Part shown: positions 1 to 12,240 of the stretch, piece after piece
Numbering within the stretch: position 1 is the stretch's first letter
Layout: every line of letters starts with the position of its first letter
Source of the DNA: Rostrohypoxylon terebratum
Taxonomy: Eukaryota; Ascomycota; Sordariomycetes; Xylariales; Hypoxylaceae
Length of the DNA: 63,891 bases
NCBI GenBank assembly: GCA_022497145.1
Contig: MU385994.1
Location: 1-63,891 of the forward strand
Direction: 5' to 3'
Made by a program: the position numbers and the translations under genes
The notes under the pieces: model-generated
Told to the model about the DNA's origin: nothing
Seen by the model: the letters and a program-made list of their open reading frames with translations, nothing else
Database searches by the model: none

Positions 1-837
1 TCCCCTGAGTAGCGCTTGATTAAGCCTGAGTAAAGCGGTAAGAGATGGTGTGAAGGGTAAGGGGTCGGCGAGGGCAACTTTTGGGTGATGCAACATCTAT
101 TGCACTACAGCACTAGAGCGTAAGACCTAGGTCCTAGGTAGGTAACTAACCCAGCTATCCTCCAGGGCTGTCCTGCGCCGCGAATTGTGTATCCATGGAT
201 CCGTGCAGGCAGATAGCGGGGTTCTACAACGTGTTAGGGGTGAATTTTAGCACTTGGATACAGCCCCATAAAACCCACTTATAGCCGACTCTAAACCTAT
301 TAAGGTTTAGATGTAATTTTGGTGGGTTTCTTATACACGTTGTTGACGTACAATATAATACAATGGTAGGTAGCGGTGTATGTACCTTTTTTAATCCCTG
401 GACATACTAGCACGTATTTAGTGTAGCGTTCTGTCTAGCGCGGTCCACCAGTACAAGGCAAAAGTGCTAATTCCTAAGCCTGTAACCGCAGTAAAGCAGC
501 AGGAAATAAACGCTGGAATAGTGTAGGGATGCATGCGCCCCAAACGTACTAGGTACAATACCTCCAGGGCTAGGTCCTAGGTGCTAGGTAACGCTAGAGC
601 CACGACCTTCCGGTTACAGCGATGCGGGCGATTAGCGCTAACTCCCTAAACAACCTTGATCCATTGTTCTAGTTAGGCAGTTCGCGCACCTCATGGGCTA
701 GACTGTAATCCAGGGAGGCGTGGAATTAAATGAAATCTTTCCATTCCAACGCTTCTATGACAATAGATTTCAAAATGAGATCCCTTTCTAACTAGGCATG
801 TTCTTTAAGTTAGAACTAGGATGATCGTAGCGATTCC
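1..837. other. Intergenic, no gene seen
   Basis: No credible coding region. The stretch carries several copies of the short CCTAGG/TAGGTAGG-type motif found throughout the accessory parts of the window (near 126-146 and 571-590) and a nested hairpin at 271-329. It lies downstream of the first P450 gene, which ends at 838 on the minus strand. Confidence 0.6.
271..329. repeat. Nested inverted repeat
   Basis: AAACCCAC (271-278) pairs with GTGGGTTT (322-329). Inside this, CTAAACCT (291-298) pairs with AGGTTTAG (303-310) across a 4-nt loop. It could be a relic of a small transposon or a chance hairpin; nothing nearby decides. Confidence 0.4.
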
Positions 838-2785
838 TTAACGTGTCTTCAGCCATCTAACCTTCATATCTCTATCCGGAGGACATGCGACGGCATTGGC
901 GAAATATGTATCATCCAACGGAGGTCGTTCTGAGCGTCCTCCTCCAGGTCTGACCCACTCTAAGAATTCTATCTCGAATCTTGAGACAATGAAGGCGACG
1001 GCAAGGAGGACCTCTTGCTTTGCGAAATTGCGTCCCGCGCACATATTCATCCCGCCTCCTATTTCCGATCATAACGTCAGCCTACGAATTCATTTGAGAT
1101 GCTCTTGCTGGGCTTAATATGAATCAAAACGGCGATTACGAGCCTACTTACCAAAGGGAAAGAATGATCCAGTTTTGCCTTCAAGAGAGAATTTCAACTT
1201 GTTCGTATGGCATTGGCTGCCGTCCCTTGGCTCTATCACCTTAACATGACGATAGGCCCAGAATTCCGAGGCTGGATGGTCTGGCGTGCCCCCTGCATTA
1301 TCATGGGCAGTTAGAATCCAGGATTATAGGATATGAAATAAAGCAGACGTCATGCCTTCTAGAAGGATTGATGAGGGAAAAGCAACACGTACACACAGCT
1401 TCATCAAGGTGGCAAACCTCGGTAGGGGCTTGGATGATGGATCCTTTGGGCAAGTGAAACCCGGCGACTATTGCAGGTTCGATAGATGTGCGTGTAATGA
1501 GTACACGTACGTGTAAGCGTAGCACTTCTGTGTATACAGATTGTAACAATGGCAATGACGCCAACTTTTCATGGTTGAAGTATTCGCCATCATCTCCTCT
1601 AGTTGCCTCTACTTGTGAAACTTCTTTCTTGACTGCCTGGAATAGATCGAGGTCTTGGATAAGCTCCATAATGATCCAGGTAGTAATTGGAATAGTGTTG
1701 GCATGAAGTCTATGATAGGGGTACATGGTTAGCAAAGAAGTAGACGTAGGTAAGTTGTGAACTTGCCCGAAGAGAAACAAGGTATAAGCAGCACCCTGGC
1801 TATGAGCCGAGAAGTCAAAAGATTTCGCCCATTGAGCTAGTTTCCTTGAAACCAAAGATCCAAAAACCGGTTCCCAATCCACATTGCCATTGGAATTCGC
1901 ATCACCGCTGTCAAATTCTCGATCTGCCTGTTGATACCATTTGAGACACATAGCCTTAAATCTATCTCGGGCTTTCACCCCTTTACTATTAGGCAAACCA
2001 GGCAGGCCAAAGGCCAAGGGCTCAACGAATCTCTCGTACTCCCAAAAGGCCTCGATAAACCCGGGGTTAGAGTCAATGATTTGTGAACCGAAGACCGACC
2101 TTGTTGCCGCTGTAGACAAGCTACGCTTGAGGAAGTCAAAGATTTGAACGTCTTCATTCCATCTACCGACAGGAAATGCGTTTAGCTCTTGGTGGAAGAA
2201 GGTCTGAAATGACGTGGCAAATGTATTCACAGGGCCGTTTCCCAATAAAGATTCATTAAACAGGGTATGCTTCGCATACCATATCCGCTTTTCTTTGGGG
2301 ACTGCCCTAGTGCTTCCACGACGCGGTTGCTTAGCACTGCCAGAGTCGTCTTGGGCAAACTTCTTGACATCGCGAGAGGAGTATCCTCCGGATTTCCCGA
2401 GGATGCGCTGAACCCAAGGATCCGAGGTAAAAGAAGAACGGAAAAGTGCCGAAATGTTATTGGGACCAGTGACAAAATGTAAAGTGACTGGCCCAATATG
2501 ACACCGCACAATAGGGCTCCTTTTCAATTCGTCGCTATGAAAAAGCTTCCCTGTAAGTAATACTATAAGGTATGTTGAGACTAATGAGACTAACTGTAAT
2601 CTTTTCAAAAATTTATCCTTGTTTGTTGCGAACTGCCAGGCATTGGTTACGAAGGGAATAGTTTCACTGAGTAAAGGAGGTCGGGTCGTCGACCTTCGCT
2701 GCCAGGACAGAAGGGCAACCACTCCTAGGGATAGGAAGGAAATGACAAAGGCAATGCTGGAATAAGTTGTGATCCCGATCAACAT
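838..2785 (-). CDS. Cytochrome P450 (CYP7/8-like fungal clade), 4 exons
   Basis: Heme-thiolate monooxygenase, probably ER-anchored by the hydrophobic N terminus (about residues 5-28). Exons 2785-1767, 1709-1393, 1292-1152 and 1058-838 give 565 codons plus stop in frame. Intron 1 (1710-1766) starts GCAAGT, a GC-AG intron; removing it restores the I-helix segment FGLHANTIPITTW. The K-helix ExxR is EVLR, just after LLQSVYT. The heme loop PFGGGMNMCAGRNFAKQE is assembled across the last intron and contains the ligand Cys. The I helix lacks the usual AGxDTT, as in CYP7/8-type enzymes, and the PERF segment is divergent (ASEFWAYRH). A short extra intron near 2540-2600 is possible but not needed for an open frame. 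Substrate unknown; its neighbours are three more P450s, so a secondary-metabolite role is likely but unproven. Confidence 0.85.
1710..1766 (-). other. GC-AG intron in the first P450
   Basis: The minus-strand sequence reads TTCGG|GCAAGT at the 5' side and CATAG|ACTTC at the 3' side, with a TGCTAAC-like branch site. The intron is 57 nt, a multiple of three, so retention keeps the frame open but inserts 19 residues into the I helix. A GT donor 4 nt downstream gives the wrong frame. Confidence 0.75.
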
Positions 2786-3830
2786 CTTGTCGTATTTATT
2801 AGGTAGGTCAGAAGCTTCAGTTCATATAATTCAGTTATCTACTTAGACGTAGGGATCTACTAGGTATTATAGTGTGAACCTGCGTATTGATATGAAAGAA
2901 CTTGAGTGACATGTAGGTGATAAGTAGGTATATATCGCAATGATTGTCCGTTTGATCCTTCCGGATCTGACAACTCGTTGTGAACTCAAGGCCATATTCC
3001 CACCCCGAGACATACTGAGCCTTCTACTGAAGCTCTGGAGTTGGGGTAATACGAGCTTCGAGATTGAATATACTGTTCGTAGTAGGTAGTGCCAAATGCC
3101 GATGAATGTTAGGCAGACTTAGCTGCAATACAGTGGCGCTGGTCTAGATTGTCCCCACATTCCTTCTCAATTTAGTCTTCAAATTCATATTCACCGCATC
3201 CAAAGCAGGCTGGCTATTTCAGCTGGTGCTCAAGATGCAGCTAAGTCGTTGGCAATCGTGGCATTCCGAATCTTATACGCCAACTTAAGCCACTGGATAT
3301 TGACCAAGGCGGCGTTGGATTTCTGATACGCCCCAGGACCAATGTCCCCCCTAACATCACCTGTCCATTTACTGTACAACTGTAACGCAATGTAGGATCT
3401 AGGTGTAGGAATCTATGACTCGCACACTAGTTATTTCTGTCCTACTACTACTGTCCACCCTACCTATTTTTGTCTTGCATTTTCACATGGCGTTTTCCAA
3501 GATTCGGCGTACTATCTAACCGGTAGGTTAAGTAGTACTATGGATGCGCGTGGTGTTGTTACCTTCCCACTCTACTCAGAGTACCAAGTATGTAGGTACT
3601 AAGTACCTGCTTATTAGTATCTGCCTACCTGAATGGCACAGCCTTACGTAGCCGCTGAGGGTGGGTAACATTTCAGATCATAGCCGAACCTATTAGATCA
3701 TCCTTTTGACCATTTATCCGGATATTCGAACAAACGTGCGTAGATGAAGGCTACCCAATTTCTCCTTTGTGTCGCACTTGGATTCTAGGGGAAACATGCT
3801 ATAAGGAATCGCTAAGAATAATACGTAAGC
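2786..3830. other. Intergenic with a gene remnant
   Basis: Space between two minus-strand P450s. Apart from the remnant at 3230-3388 and scattered TAGGTAGG-like motifs (near 3530 and 3591-3605) I see nothing coding. Confidence 0.5.
3230..3388 (-). pseudogene. C-terminal gene remnant (about 50 codons)
   Basis: One minus-strand frame reads a protein-like tail (KWTGDVRGDIGPGAYQKSNA..., then NIQWLKLAYKIRNATIANDL) ending in a stop at 3230. It has no start and no open upstream continuation, so it looks like the last exon of a lost gene. Family not recognised with confidence. It matters because it may be what is left of another enzyme of the P450 group. Confidence 0.35.
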
Positions 3831-5797
3831 TTACGTTCTGGGGCTCCAAACCAATGGGACCCGTTCAGGATGTATCAGCTGCAGTAGTAACCCGCCATAG
3901 TCCGTATTCTTCTCAATGAAATCCATCACTCTTGCTTGAGCTTCAATGTGTGTCTCGTTCTCTTGTAGAGATGGCTGTACCTTCCAATCACGGAATAGAG
4001 CAGCTAGAATAGCAACCCATTCAACCTGCGAGAACCTCTTCCCTGGACAGTCGCGTGCTCCTTCAGACCATCCAAGGAAGTTTCCCCGGGATGGGGGTGT
4101 TAGTAACACCTCCGACTCATCATCTCCAATGATTTTACTATGTTCGTTGTCTTCATAGAGTCCATTCTGTGGAGTCATAAGACGTGACTGTCCAGCATGC
4201 CTGTCATTGGATTCTCCTATCCAGCGCTCCGGCCTCCACTCTTGTGCGTCAGGGCCCCAGAATCGGGAATGCTTTTGCACATAGATATAACTAGGGACGA
4301 CTAGAGTTTTGGGAGGAATTGTAAGTGTCTGTTCACCGACCTGGAGAGATTGGACATTCTCTCCTGTCCACTTGACTTCTGCAACAGGAGTCTTAAGGCG
4401 CAAAGTTTCGTACAGTATCGACATGCAACGTTTGAGTTTGGGGAAATCAGCATGATAGTCCCACTCACTGCGAGGTTTATCGCCTAAAACGCGGCGTAGT
4501 TCCTGCGAAAGCCAACTTTGTACGAATGGATTGGCAGCGAGATAGAATCTGGGCGAGGGGAAAATAGGCAATTAGCATAAGGAAAACGGAATAATAAGTC
4601 TGGGATAGATGTAATAGTAATGGCACATACATAGCGTAGGTTAGAACATGCGCGGTGGTGTCGTGGCCCGCAAAACTGACCACAAACAATGTACCGTAAA
4701 TCTCATCAGCTGCCAAACATTTCCCATCTTCCATCTTCAGAGATGCGCGGACGAGAGAAGCTATAAGAGTCGAGTCCCATTCTGCTGAACCCCCGTTTAG
4801 CGCGTGAAGCTTTTGGTCGTAGAGATACGTCATATGTCTCTTGAACTTTGAACAAGCTTCTCCCAGTTTCCTCCAACTAGGAAAAGGCAACCATGGATTC
4901 ATAAAGAAGCCAGGTCCTAGAGCCAAGATGAGAAGGGCGTTCTCCATGATGGTAACTAAGGAGAAGCGAAAACTGGCGGCTGGACTAGTTGCAGATCTTT
5001 CATCGTGGCCCTCGAATGCGAATGACTGTCCGAAACAGGCCTTGCTTAAAATATGAAGAGATACGGTTCTCGTGTCTTCTCCAACACTTGTAATAGTGCG
5101 CTTCATTGCCCAATATCGCGCCATTTCCTCGCCAAGCATAGAAGCTTCTGACCATACAACGCCGTTGCAGTGTTCATTGAGACATGCGCTGATCAGCTTT
5201 CTATGCGTTCTCCATCTTTCACCAGACGCCTATGAGAATCATTAGTTACCTAGGAAAGTACTAAGAGGTATATGTTGAAGCATGTTCAACGTACTGTTGC
5301 TATGGTTGGGCCGCCAAACACATCTAGCATCTCTATAGATTCAAAGGGGACTCATTAGCGTCCTCGAAATTGTACTCGCGGGCAGTTCACGTACTTGTTA
5401 TCTCTGTCCAACGTGGGAAGTCTTTCCCCCTGCGGTACATGTTCATCAACGAGTCCGGGTTGGCCAGATGGAGCCAGATGTGGGAGGGAGAGACTAGAAC
5501 AAACGCTTCACCCATCTCATCGTGTGACCGCAGGCCATCACGCTCATGCCAGCCGCGATAGTTAAAACGAGTGAAGTTGTTGTTACCCAGCACACCCGGA
5601 AGGCGTCTAATGAGAGATGTGATTTGCCTGTCCACGAGAAGCCATGGCTTGTTCAAATGGTCGATGGGTATTATCCGAATAGGCACACCAATCTTTCTTG
5701 CTTCAAGGTAGTTGAGATATAGACATATTCCTGAATATGACAGCCATATAGTCCCTAGCACGAGAAAGACCCATAGTATTCGCAGAAATGAAGTCAT
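3831..5797 (-). CDS. Cytochrome P450 (CYP3/4-type), 4 exons
   Basis: Monooxygenase with an N-terminal membrane anchor. Exons 5797-5395, 5332-5295, 5229-4631 and 4548-3831 give 585 codons plus stop; the 38-nt second exon is a micro-exon. Visible motifs are the C-helix ERWRTHRK, the I-helix AGHDTTAH with canonical oxygen-activating Thr, the K-helix ExxR in YETLRL, the PERF-type PERW, and the heme loop FLGWSEGARDCPGKRFSQVE. All catalytic landmarks are present, so it should be functional. I chose the second Met (MTSFLRIL) because it sits directly before the anchor; an alternative start is at 5824. Clearly a different P450 family from the other three here. It lies between the first P450 and the rhodopsin-like gene. 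Confidence 0.88.
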
Positions 5798-7207
5798 ACC
5801 GCCGGAGGGGTTACCAGTAAACAATTCTTCGAACGCTATTGTGCTTCTCTCTTCAGATACAAGCTATGGGTAATCATCGAGAATAAAGGCATGTTGAAGA
5901 GTTTTGTGAGGATATAAATGCAGCTTGAGTAATCGCATGGTCGATATGCCAAAGACAGCAAGCTGTCTAAAAAAAGCTGACAGTCATTAGTATGCTCAAT
6001 TAGCCTAGGTAGTGAGTATCAAGTACCTACATGTCGGCTTCATGGCCCGAGCAGTCACAACAGTCTTTGGTCCTACGCTAGCCCAGCCTGTTGGTAAGAG
6101 TGAATGCCGCATCCCCATTAACTATACAATACGAAGTAAGGCTACGAAAATTAAGCCCCAGCTTTCGTCTAATGGTGGTCAGATCAAGATACCCTAGGTA
6201 GGTAGGTACGTACTTTGGGACATGGATCCACCGCGGGAGCGGGTAGAAAACGACAGGTGGGACGAATCAACATCCGGGCACGTACTTCCTACGCCTGGTC
6301 GCGAAATATTACCTAGGTAGTAGGTAGCTATAGTGGAACGTGATTTGGTGGTGTGTATGATATCAGCATTTAGGAAGTGATTCAGGGCTGTTTACGAAGT
6401 AGTGGAGGTCACCGAAAACAATAGGGCAAGGCTGGAGATGAGCAAAGAGGCAGCGGAGAAGGATTCTCCCCCCTGTACCTCGCCTAATGACCCCACAGAT
6501 CGAATAACCCACATCCATCTATCCGTGGTTGCATGATGCAATACTACCTCAAAGTGTACCTATCCTTGCTAGCCCTAATATTGGTGACATTTTATAACTG
6601 TACCTAGGACCTAGGTAAGCAATTGTATTTAGATAGAATTACCTAATAAGCACTATAAGAAGTACGTCCCTAATTCCTATCGCCTTTCTTTGTGCAACTA
6701 AACAACAATAGGGATAGAGTCATAGAGAGGTAGTAATATCTCATTTCTCGCGTTACAGCTGACAGCTTAGTTCCAATGCCTTGCATAAAAGTTTCATCTT
6801 GGAAGCCACAAATACAACCCATCGGCAACGAACACCAATCAACAGAAGCATACAAGTACTACTTAAGACTTAAGTCTTAGAAAGCAATGTTAGGTACCTT
6901 GGCGCTTTCCGCATCAGCTACACGTATCTGTTAATAAACGTGGGTTGCATGTGGTATAGGCAGTAATTCTTCCTCCATAGAAGTTGTAATTCTAGTGTTG
7001 GATTGCTTTGTGGACGCAGGTTTGCTCCAATTAGCATCATCGTTGAAGTCTACTGTCATGAGACCCGATGGAACTATAACAACAGGGGCAAGTAAGCAAC
7101 TGCTTGTTTAAGGAAGGGAAGTTGGCTCATTCGATGCATGTCTTGGGAGTAGTTACTCCTAAGCGAGCAGAGATGATACTAAAAAGGATAAAAATGAACT
7201 CTGGTTG
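5798..7207. other. Intergenic, no gene seen
   Basis: Only short random frames. Holds dense CCTAGGTAGGTA-type motifs (6191-6210, 6311-6328, 6602-6618). Upstream side of the second P450 and downstream side of the rhodopsin-like gene. Confidence 0.55.
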
Positions 7208-8536
7208 TTACATACTGACTGGTAAGCCGCGCATGCCTGAATGCTGGGAATCAGTGCTCGAGTAGCCCTCGAGCGACTTCAGCGTGTCAAGCAAACTGTC
7301 GTACATACGACGCGCTCTAATTTGCCAGCCCCTGCCAACAGCCTCTTGGCGCGCAGCGACCAGTCGCTGCTCCAGCTGTATCCGATTTTCTGATTTCCTG
7401 TCTTGTTGCACAAAGAGAGTGCGAAATGAGACCATGCAGGCAATAATGAAAGCTTGTTATGTTAAAAAAAATCAGCTCAAATTCCATACCTACTTAGTAG
7501 GTGTATATGGGAAAATCAGGGAAGTAGGGCTCTAATTAGAAGTTAGAACTCACCGACGCTGAATTCAGTGTAGAACCAGAACCAAGTGAACGTTGAACTC
7601 TGGACCTGTCCGATTTCTGAGGCGTCTGCGCCATAAATTGCGTGAAAGATACTGCCACGCACGATCGTGATTGCAATGGTTAGGAATACGAGGCTAAAGA
7701 CAAAAGTGAGGGCAAGCTTCTTGCGCATGCTGATCCGGCTGCTCCATAGGATCGCAACCGGAAAGCCAATAACTAAAGGATCCCGATTAGTAGTCAGTCA
7801 GAGAGTTATTTGGCAAGAATACCGTCTTGCGTCTGATCGAACTTACTGAGGACGTCTGAGACAGCATCCCCGACGGCGGAAAATATGGCGTTGGCAGCTA
7901 TCCGCTTTAGGCCTTCGCCACCGCAGTGGGAACTGAAAATATATTCCGCGCTGCCAAAAAAACATCCGAATTCCTGCATCCCGATTTGTGCTATGGCACA
8001 GCCCACAGTAAATAACAGTACTGCCCACCATGAAATAGCAAATCGTCGCATATGTGAGGCCAGACGTCGGAAGAAGAGCAAAAAATTGATCTTCACGATC
8101 AGGACGCCAACGACGGTGAGGTTGACACAACTACCAATTGCAACTAGGCCTTTGGTCGCATCGGAAAAGAAGTTAGGTCCTGGTACAAGCTCGCCTTTCT
8201 GGACAGCCTCTAATTCGTATGCATATCGAACGTAGAGTTGAACAAGGATCACCTCAGCATTATGGATTGCCAATGCGAGGACCATGAGATAATCTTCCAA
8301 AAGCAAGCGATGGAAGCAGATATAGCGGATATATGCTCTAATGGCAAATGCGACAGTGCATAGGCCAAAAAAGAACCACGCTAAGGCCTACATAGGGGGT
8401 AGGTAATGGATGTTAGTTTTGAACCTGGTAAGAGCAGACCCATACAAGACAAATAAACACTCACATAAAAGGCTGTGATTGGTACCGTCTCGCTGGTAAC
8501 TGGTGCTATGAATGTGGATGAGCTAGAAGTATCCAT
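7208..8536 (-). CDS. Fungal rhodopsin-like seven-helix membrane protein
   Basis: Integral membrane protein of the fungal rhodopsin/PTH11-like group, without a CFEM domain. Exons 8536-8465, 8387-7847, 7772-7554 and 7452-7208 give 358 codons plus stop. Seven hydrophobic segments are visible, including ALAWFFFGLCTVAFAI, YLMVLALAIHNAEVIL, LTVVGVLIVKINFLLFF, WWAVLLFTVGCAIAQI, VLIIGFPVAILW, LALTFVFSLVFLTIAI and VAFIIACMVSFRTLF. The family hallmarks are the acidic DY after helix 1, the Cys in the FGCFF loop, and FRTLF after helix 7; a hydrophilic cytoplasmic tail with charged heptads follows. The start is set by MDTSSSSTFIAP in a short first exon. Family members are suspected receptors; the function here is unknown. 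It sits inside the P450 group, where such genes are frequent passengers. Confidence 0.8.
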
Positions 8537-9577
8537 TGCTACGAGGTATAAATTGCCTAGGACCTGGGTAGTAGGCAGGTATGTCTATAGTCAATAGATA
8601 GGTACTAGGTAGGTAAGTAGGCGTAATTCTTCTGATCGGTTCAGTAGGAGTCGCCAATCCCAAGACGAGGAGCAATAGACGAAGCCTAAATATACCCTGG
8701 TAGTAGTGCCATTTTAGACACTTCATGGTGGAAGATCGAGGAAGAGACTTAAGTATCTGCTAGCGTTCCCTCACAACACAGTCAAACTCCCGATGTCTTG
8801 AATGTATGTACGGTGAAGAGCTTTCATGGTAATCCCTAAGGATGCCATACATCTTTCAAACAAGATTAATATGATTGGACAAGTACTCGGCTTGATATTG
8901 CGACCTGTCTAAAATCCAACAGCTACTTCTATATATGGGCACGTTGGTGTTGGTAATACCTAGTAACTGCACACGGGGGCTTTCTTGGCACTCGTTATAT
9001 CCACTGATAGGTGAATGCTATGCCTGCTGTAGATCTGGGGGCTAAATAATAGTGGAACGCTTGAGTCTAGAATATCCAATCCATTTGGGGAGCAAGGGTC
9101 CGAGAGCCTTATGAGATAGGTCACACTGTTGTAGCCATGCTGCCACTGCAGGTATGGATCTGTAATGCAACCGTACATCCACTAGGAACTTGGAAATGCT
9201 CTGGCCGGGCAGCCTTATGTACTTCCACCCCTCTCTGAATTCCACCAACATCACTCACAGTCCAACAGTCCAACAGCCTGCATCAAGCCTTGACCTCGCA
9301 AATTAAGATGTATCAGGCTCCGATGCCATGGGCCGATAATGTGACGGTAGATTACCTACCTACCTAGTAGGTAGGTAGGTAGGTACTGATCGGATAAACA
9401 AAGACCAAAAAACCTTTCCCTTTCCCTTCATTTCTACCTACTGAGATCTCATTTTACTCTCCCTCTTCACCCTTCACTCTTTGTACTGCAACGCACTATC
9501 CCAGACTTTAACAATATCACCACCGTCATTATCATTACTCTTTGCACTTCGCCCTCCTTATCTCAAATTTCTCGATC
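8537..9577. other. Divergent promoter region, no gene seen
   Basis: Lies between the divergently transcribed rhodopsin-like gene and the third P450. It contains a 14-bp-arm palindrome (9353-9381) and, from about 9410 to 9577, a pyrimidine-rich leader typical of fungal 5' regions. No convincing gene. Confidence 0.6.
9353..9381. repeat. Perfect TAGG-type palindrome
   Basis: Fourteen-nt arms TACCTACCTACCTA / TAGGTAGGTAGGTA around a single G, followed by more GGTA. It lies 197 bp upstream of a P450 start codon. It is the largest example of the dispersed motif in this window. Promoter site, recombination relic or structural repeat cannot be told apart from sequence. Confidence 0.6.
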
Positions 9578-11268
9578 ATGTCAGCCTCGTTATCTGTCGT
9601 TTTTGGAAGCTTAGCCACCACTTATCTCTTTCTTCGGTTTCTTCTTTACCTAACCCAAGATGCAAAGGAACCGCCCGCAATTGTTACGGGTATCCCTTTC
9701 TTCGGCCCGCTCATTGGAATGGCGAGACAAAAATCAGGCTATTACAACCAATTAAGGTGCGCCCTACTTAGGTACCCCTTTGCAAGATTTGTCCTAATTG
9801 AGTAAGCTAACTAAGCATTCTTGATTAGAGATACATATAAGCTCCCTATATATACGCTTCGCTTGCCTTTCTCGCGGATGTACATTGTCAACGCTACCGA
9901 GCTTGTTCCTGCCCTCCAAAAACAATGGCGTGCCGTAAGCTTTGCTGCCATTGCAGCCGATGCTGGCAACTTGGTTGGAATCAGCAAGAAGGGCATTGAA
10001 ATAATGCACAAAGACCTAATGAGTGAACATGGCTTCAGCGTAAGCTGGCCAAAATACATTACGCCAGTCATGAGCCCAGGAAAAGACCTCGATGAGCTGA
10101 GCAGGGTGGCCATTGAAGTCTTCGTGAAGGAGCTGCAGAATTTGAGGTCGCAAAGGGCCGTCCAAACCGGACTGTGGCAATGGACGAACTATATAATGGA
10201 CCGGTCTACAACGGAAGCCGTCTGGGGACCGGAAAATCCATATCGGGATCCTGTCGTCAACCAGGCTTGGAAGTCAGTCTTATTCCCCTGCTAATATTCA
10301 TATTTTTGAACCCCCGTTGACAGTATTGTAGGGTATTTGAGGCAGGGTTCCTCACCCTTTCTGTCTTCCCTCTGGCTAAATACGTCTATCCTCACCTTTA
10401 TAGAGCCCGTGAACTCGCTGCTGCTGCCATGACAGACTATATACATAAAGGCGGGCACAAAACGGCTTCTGGGCTTGTGAAAAAGCGCTACGAACACCAC
10501 CGTAGTTTCGGTCTTAGCGATGAAGATATCGCCCGCGGCGAACTTGGAAACACATTTGCTGTCCTGGGAAGCACCACACCCTGCGCATTGTGGGTTCTCT
10601 ATCACATCTTTTCGGACGACCAGGTGCTGGCCGATGTCCGCAAAGAGGTTTCGGCTTTAGTCGAAGAGAGTACCGATGAGGATAATAACATCATAAACTC
10701 CATTGACTTAGCTAAGATCCGCACATCGTGCCCGATACTTCAAAGCACTTTCCAGGAGACACTGCGCCACCGTACTGTCACCCCTGGAGCTCGCGTATTA
10801 CTAGAAGACGTACTTCTGGACGGACGCATTTTACTCAAAAAGGGAAACATGCTCATGCTTCCGGCATCGGTGCAGCATACCAATGTGTCAGCTTGGGGTG
10901 AGGATGCCGGCCAATTTAACTACCTACGCTTCGCACCTGGACCAGGCCAAAAAAAGCCAAACAGAGTTGCTTTCCGCGCTTTCGGCGGCGGTCACGTCCT
11001 CTGCCCTGGGCGCCATTTCGCCAGCACTGAGATCATGGCGCTAGCGGCTTTGGCTGTCCTTCAGTTCGATGTTGTGCCAATCGCGGGAAAGTGGGTTGAG
11101 CCCACGTGGAAAAATTCCCCAGTCCAAGCCGGTTTTCCCATACCCGACGAGGATATCAAGATTGAATTCCGAGCGAGGGACCCTGATAAGAAGTGGAGGG
11201 TTCTGTTCTCTGGCGCAGACCAGGCGATGGGGATCGTGTCCGAGGATCTGGCGGTGGTTGACGGCTAG
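9578..11268 (+). CDS. Cytochrome P450 (CYP7/8-like), 3 exons
   Basis: Monooxygenase of 519 residues from exons 9578-9756, 9829-10272 and 10332-11268. N-terminal anchor at about residues 3-25 (SLSVVFGSLATTYLFLRFLLY), then the proline hinge EPPAIVTGIPFFG. The K-helix ExxR is ETLR; the heme loop is FRAFGGGHVLCPGRHFAS, with the ligand Cys intact. The I helix (ELGNTFAVLGSTTPCALWVL) lacks AGxDTT, the CYP7/8-type pattern. The start is the ATG directly before the anchor; an in-frame TTG lies upstream at 9542. Both introns fall after the same structural positions, in the same phase, as in the next gene, indicating tandem duplication. Substrate unknown. Confidence 0.88.
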
Positions 11269-12240
11269 CAAGTGATTGGTACATCTAAGGCCTCTCTAAT
11301 TCAGCAAAAATATGTCTTACTCTTCAATTCAATCTAAGCTATACGTAGTAAAAAGTATTTATACATAGTTTAAACCTCGTGTATAGGATCAATCCCAAGG
11401 TTTTCTCTCTTGCATCTTTAGCCCAGTGGGCGCAAATCGCTATAATTCATGTAATATGTCAAGTATTTCATGAAAACCCCGTTGATGACTACAGAGCTGG
11501 GATTGGCTCACGAAGAGGTTCCTTGGTAGCCCATAACATCCCTAGGTAGCCAAACAAAAAGGCATTTTTGTATAGGTATACCGCGAGTCCTAATGCAATA
11601 GGCACTTAAGTTTTAGGCAAGTAATCGTAAGATTGCCGTAATCGTGTTGGATTAACCAATCTGCTGCCCAGCCTGCAGCGGAACATTGTTAGGTCTTCCT
11701 TACCTACCAGTATATTAATAGTCAGCGCCAAGCGCCCGTATCTGTAGCTGAAAGTCCCGACTATGGGGTTGCAATGGTTAGGGCGACTAAGGCCGAAGTG
11801 CGCCCCCATACAATGAGACATGTATGCACATCATATCAGCGTGGAGTGCGTCAGACAGCACGGGCTGATGTCGAGATCTTCTAGACCGACCGGCTCCTTC
11901 TTGTATACCGGCCCCCAACTTGCATCCCCAGCCCGTCACACTATCCGGTATAATACCTTAGTTTATGGAAGAATCCTTCAAAATATGTTGTCACTACTGT
12001 GCCTCAGAATCGCACCGAGATATATGACCGCAGTAGGATTCGGTAGTTGTCATCGGAGAGGCGTAGTTCCACGCTTTCATGGATGTTGCGATGCCGCTTT
12101 AGCCATCTGTGTACGCGGCGTTCAATAGCACACTAACTGAAGCACTTTGCATGAGACATTACGGTAGCGACAGGAACATATACGGACGAACCGAACTATC
12201 TTTCTCTGACAATTAGTGTTATCTGCAGAGTTAGAGTGAG
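11269..12240. other. Intergenic, no gene seen
   Basis: Spacer between the tandem P450s. Short frames only. The 3' flank of the first gene is AT-rich, around 11330-11470. Confidence 0.6.

Noticed and set aside
185..200. 16-mer TTGTGTATCCATGGAT repeated at 51771-51786
   Set aside because: One shared 16-mer is about what chance allows in 64 kb, and the flanks do not align.
6670..6855. 61-codon minus-strand frame with hydrophobic end
   Set aside because: Lies in an AT-rich, motif-rich spacer with no splice partners.
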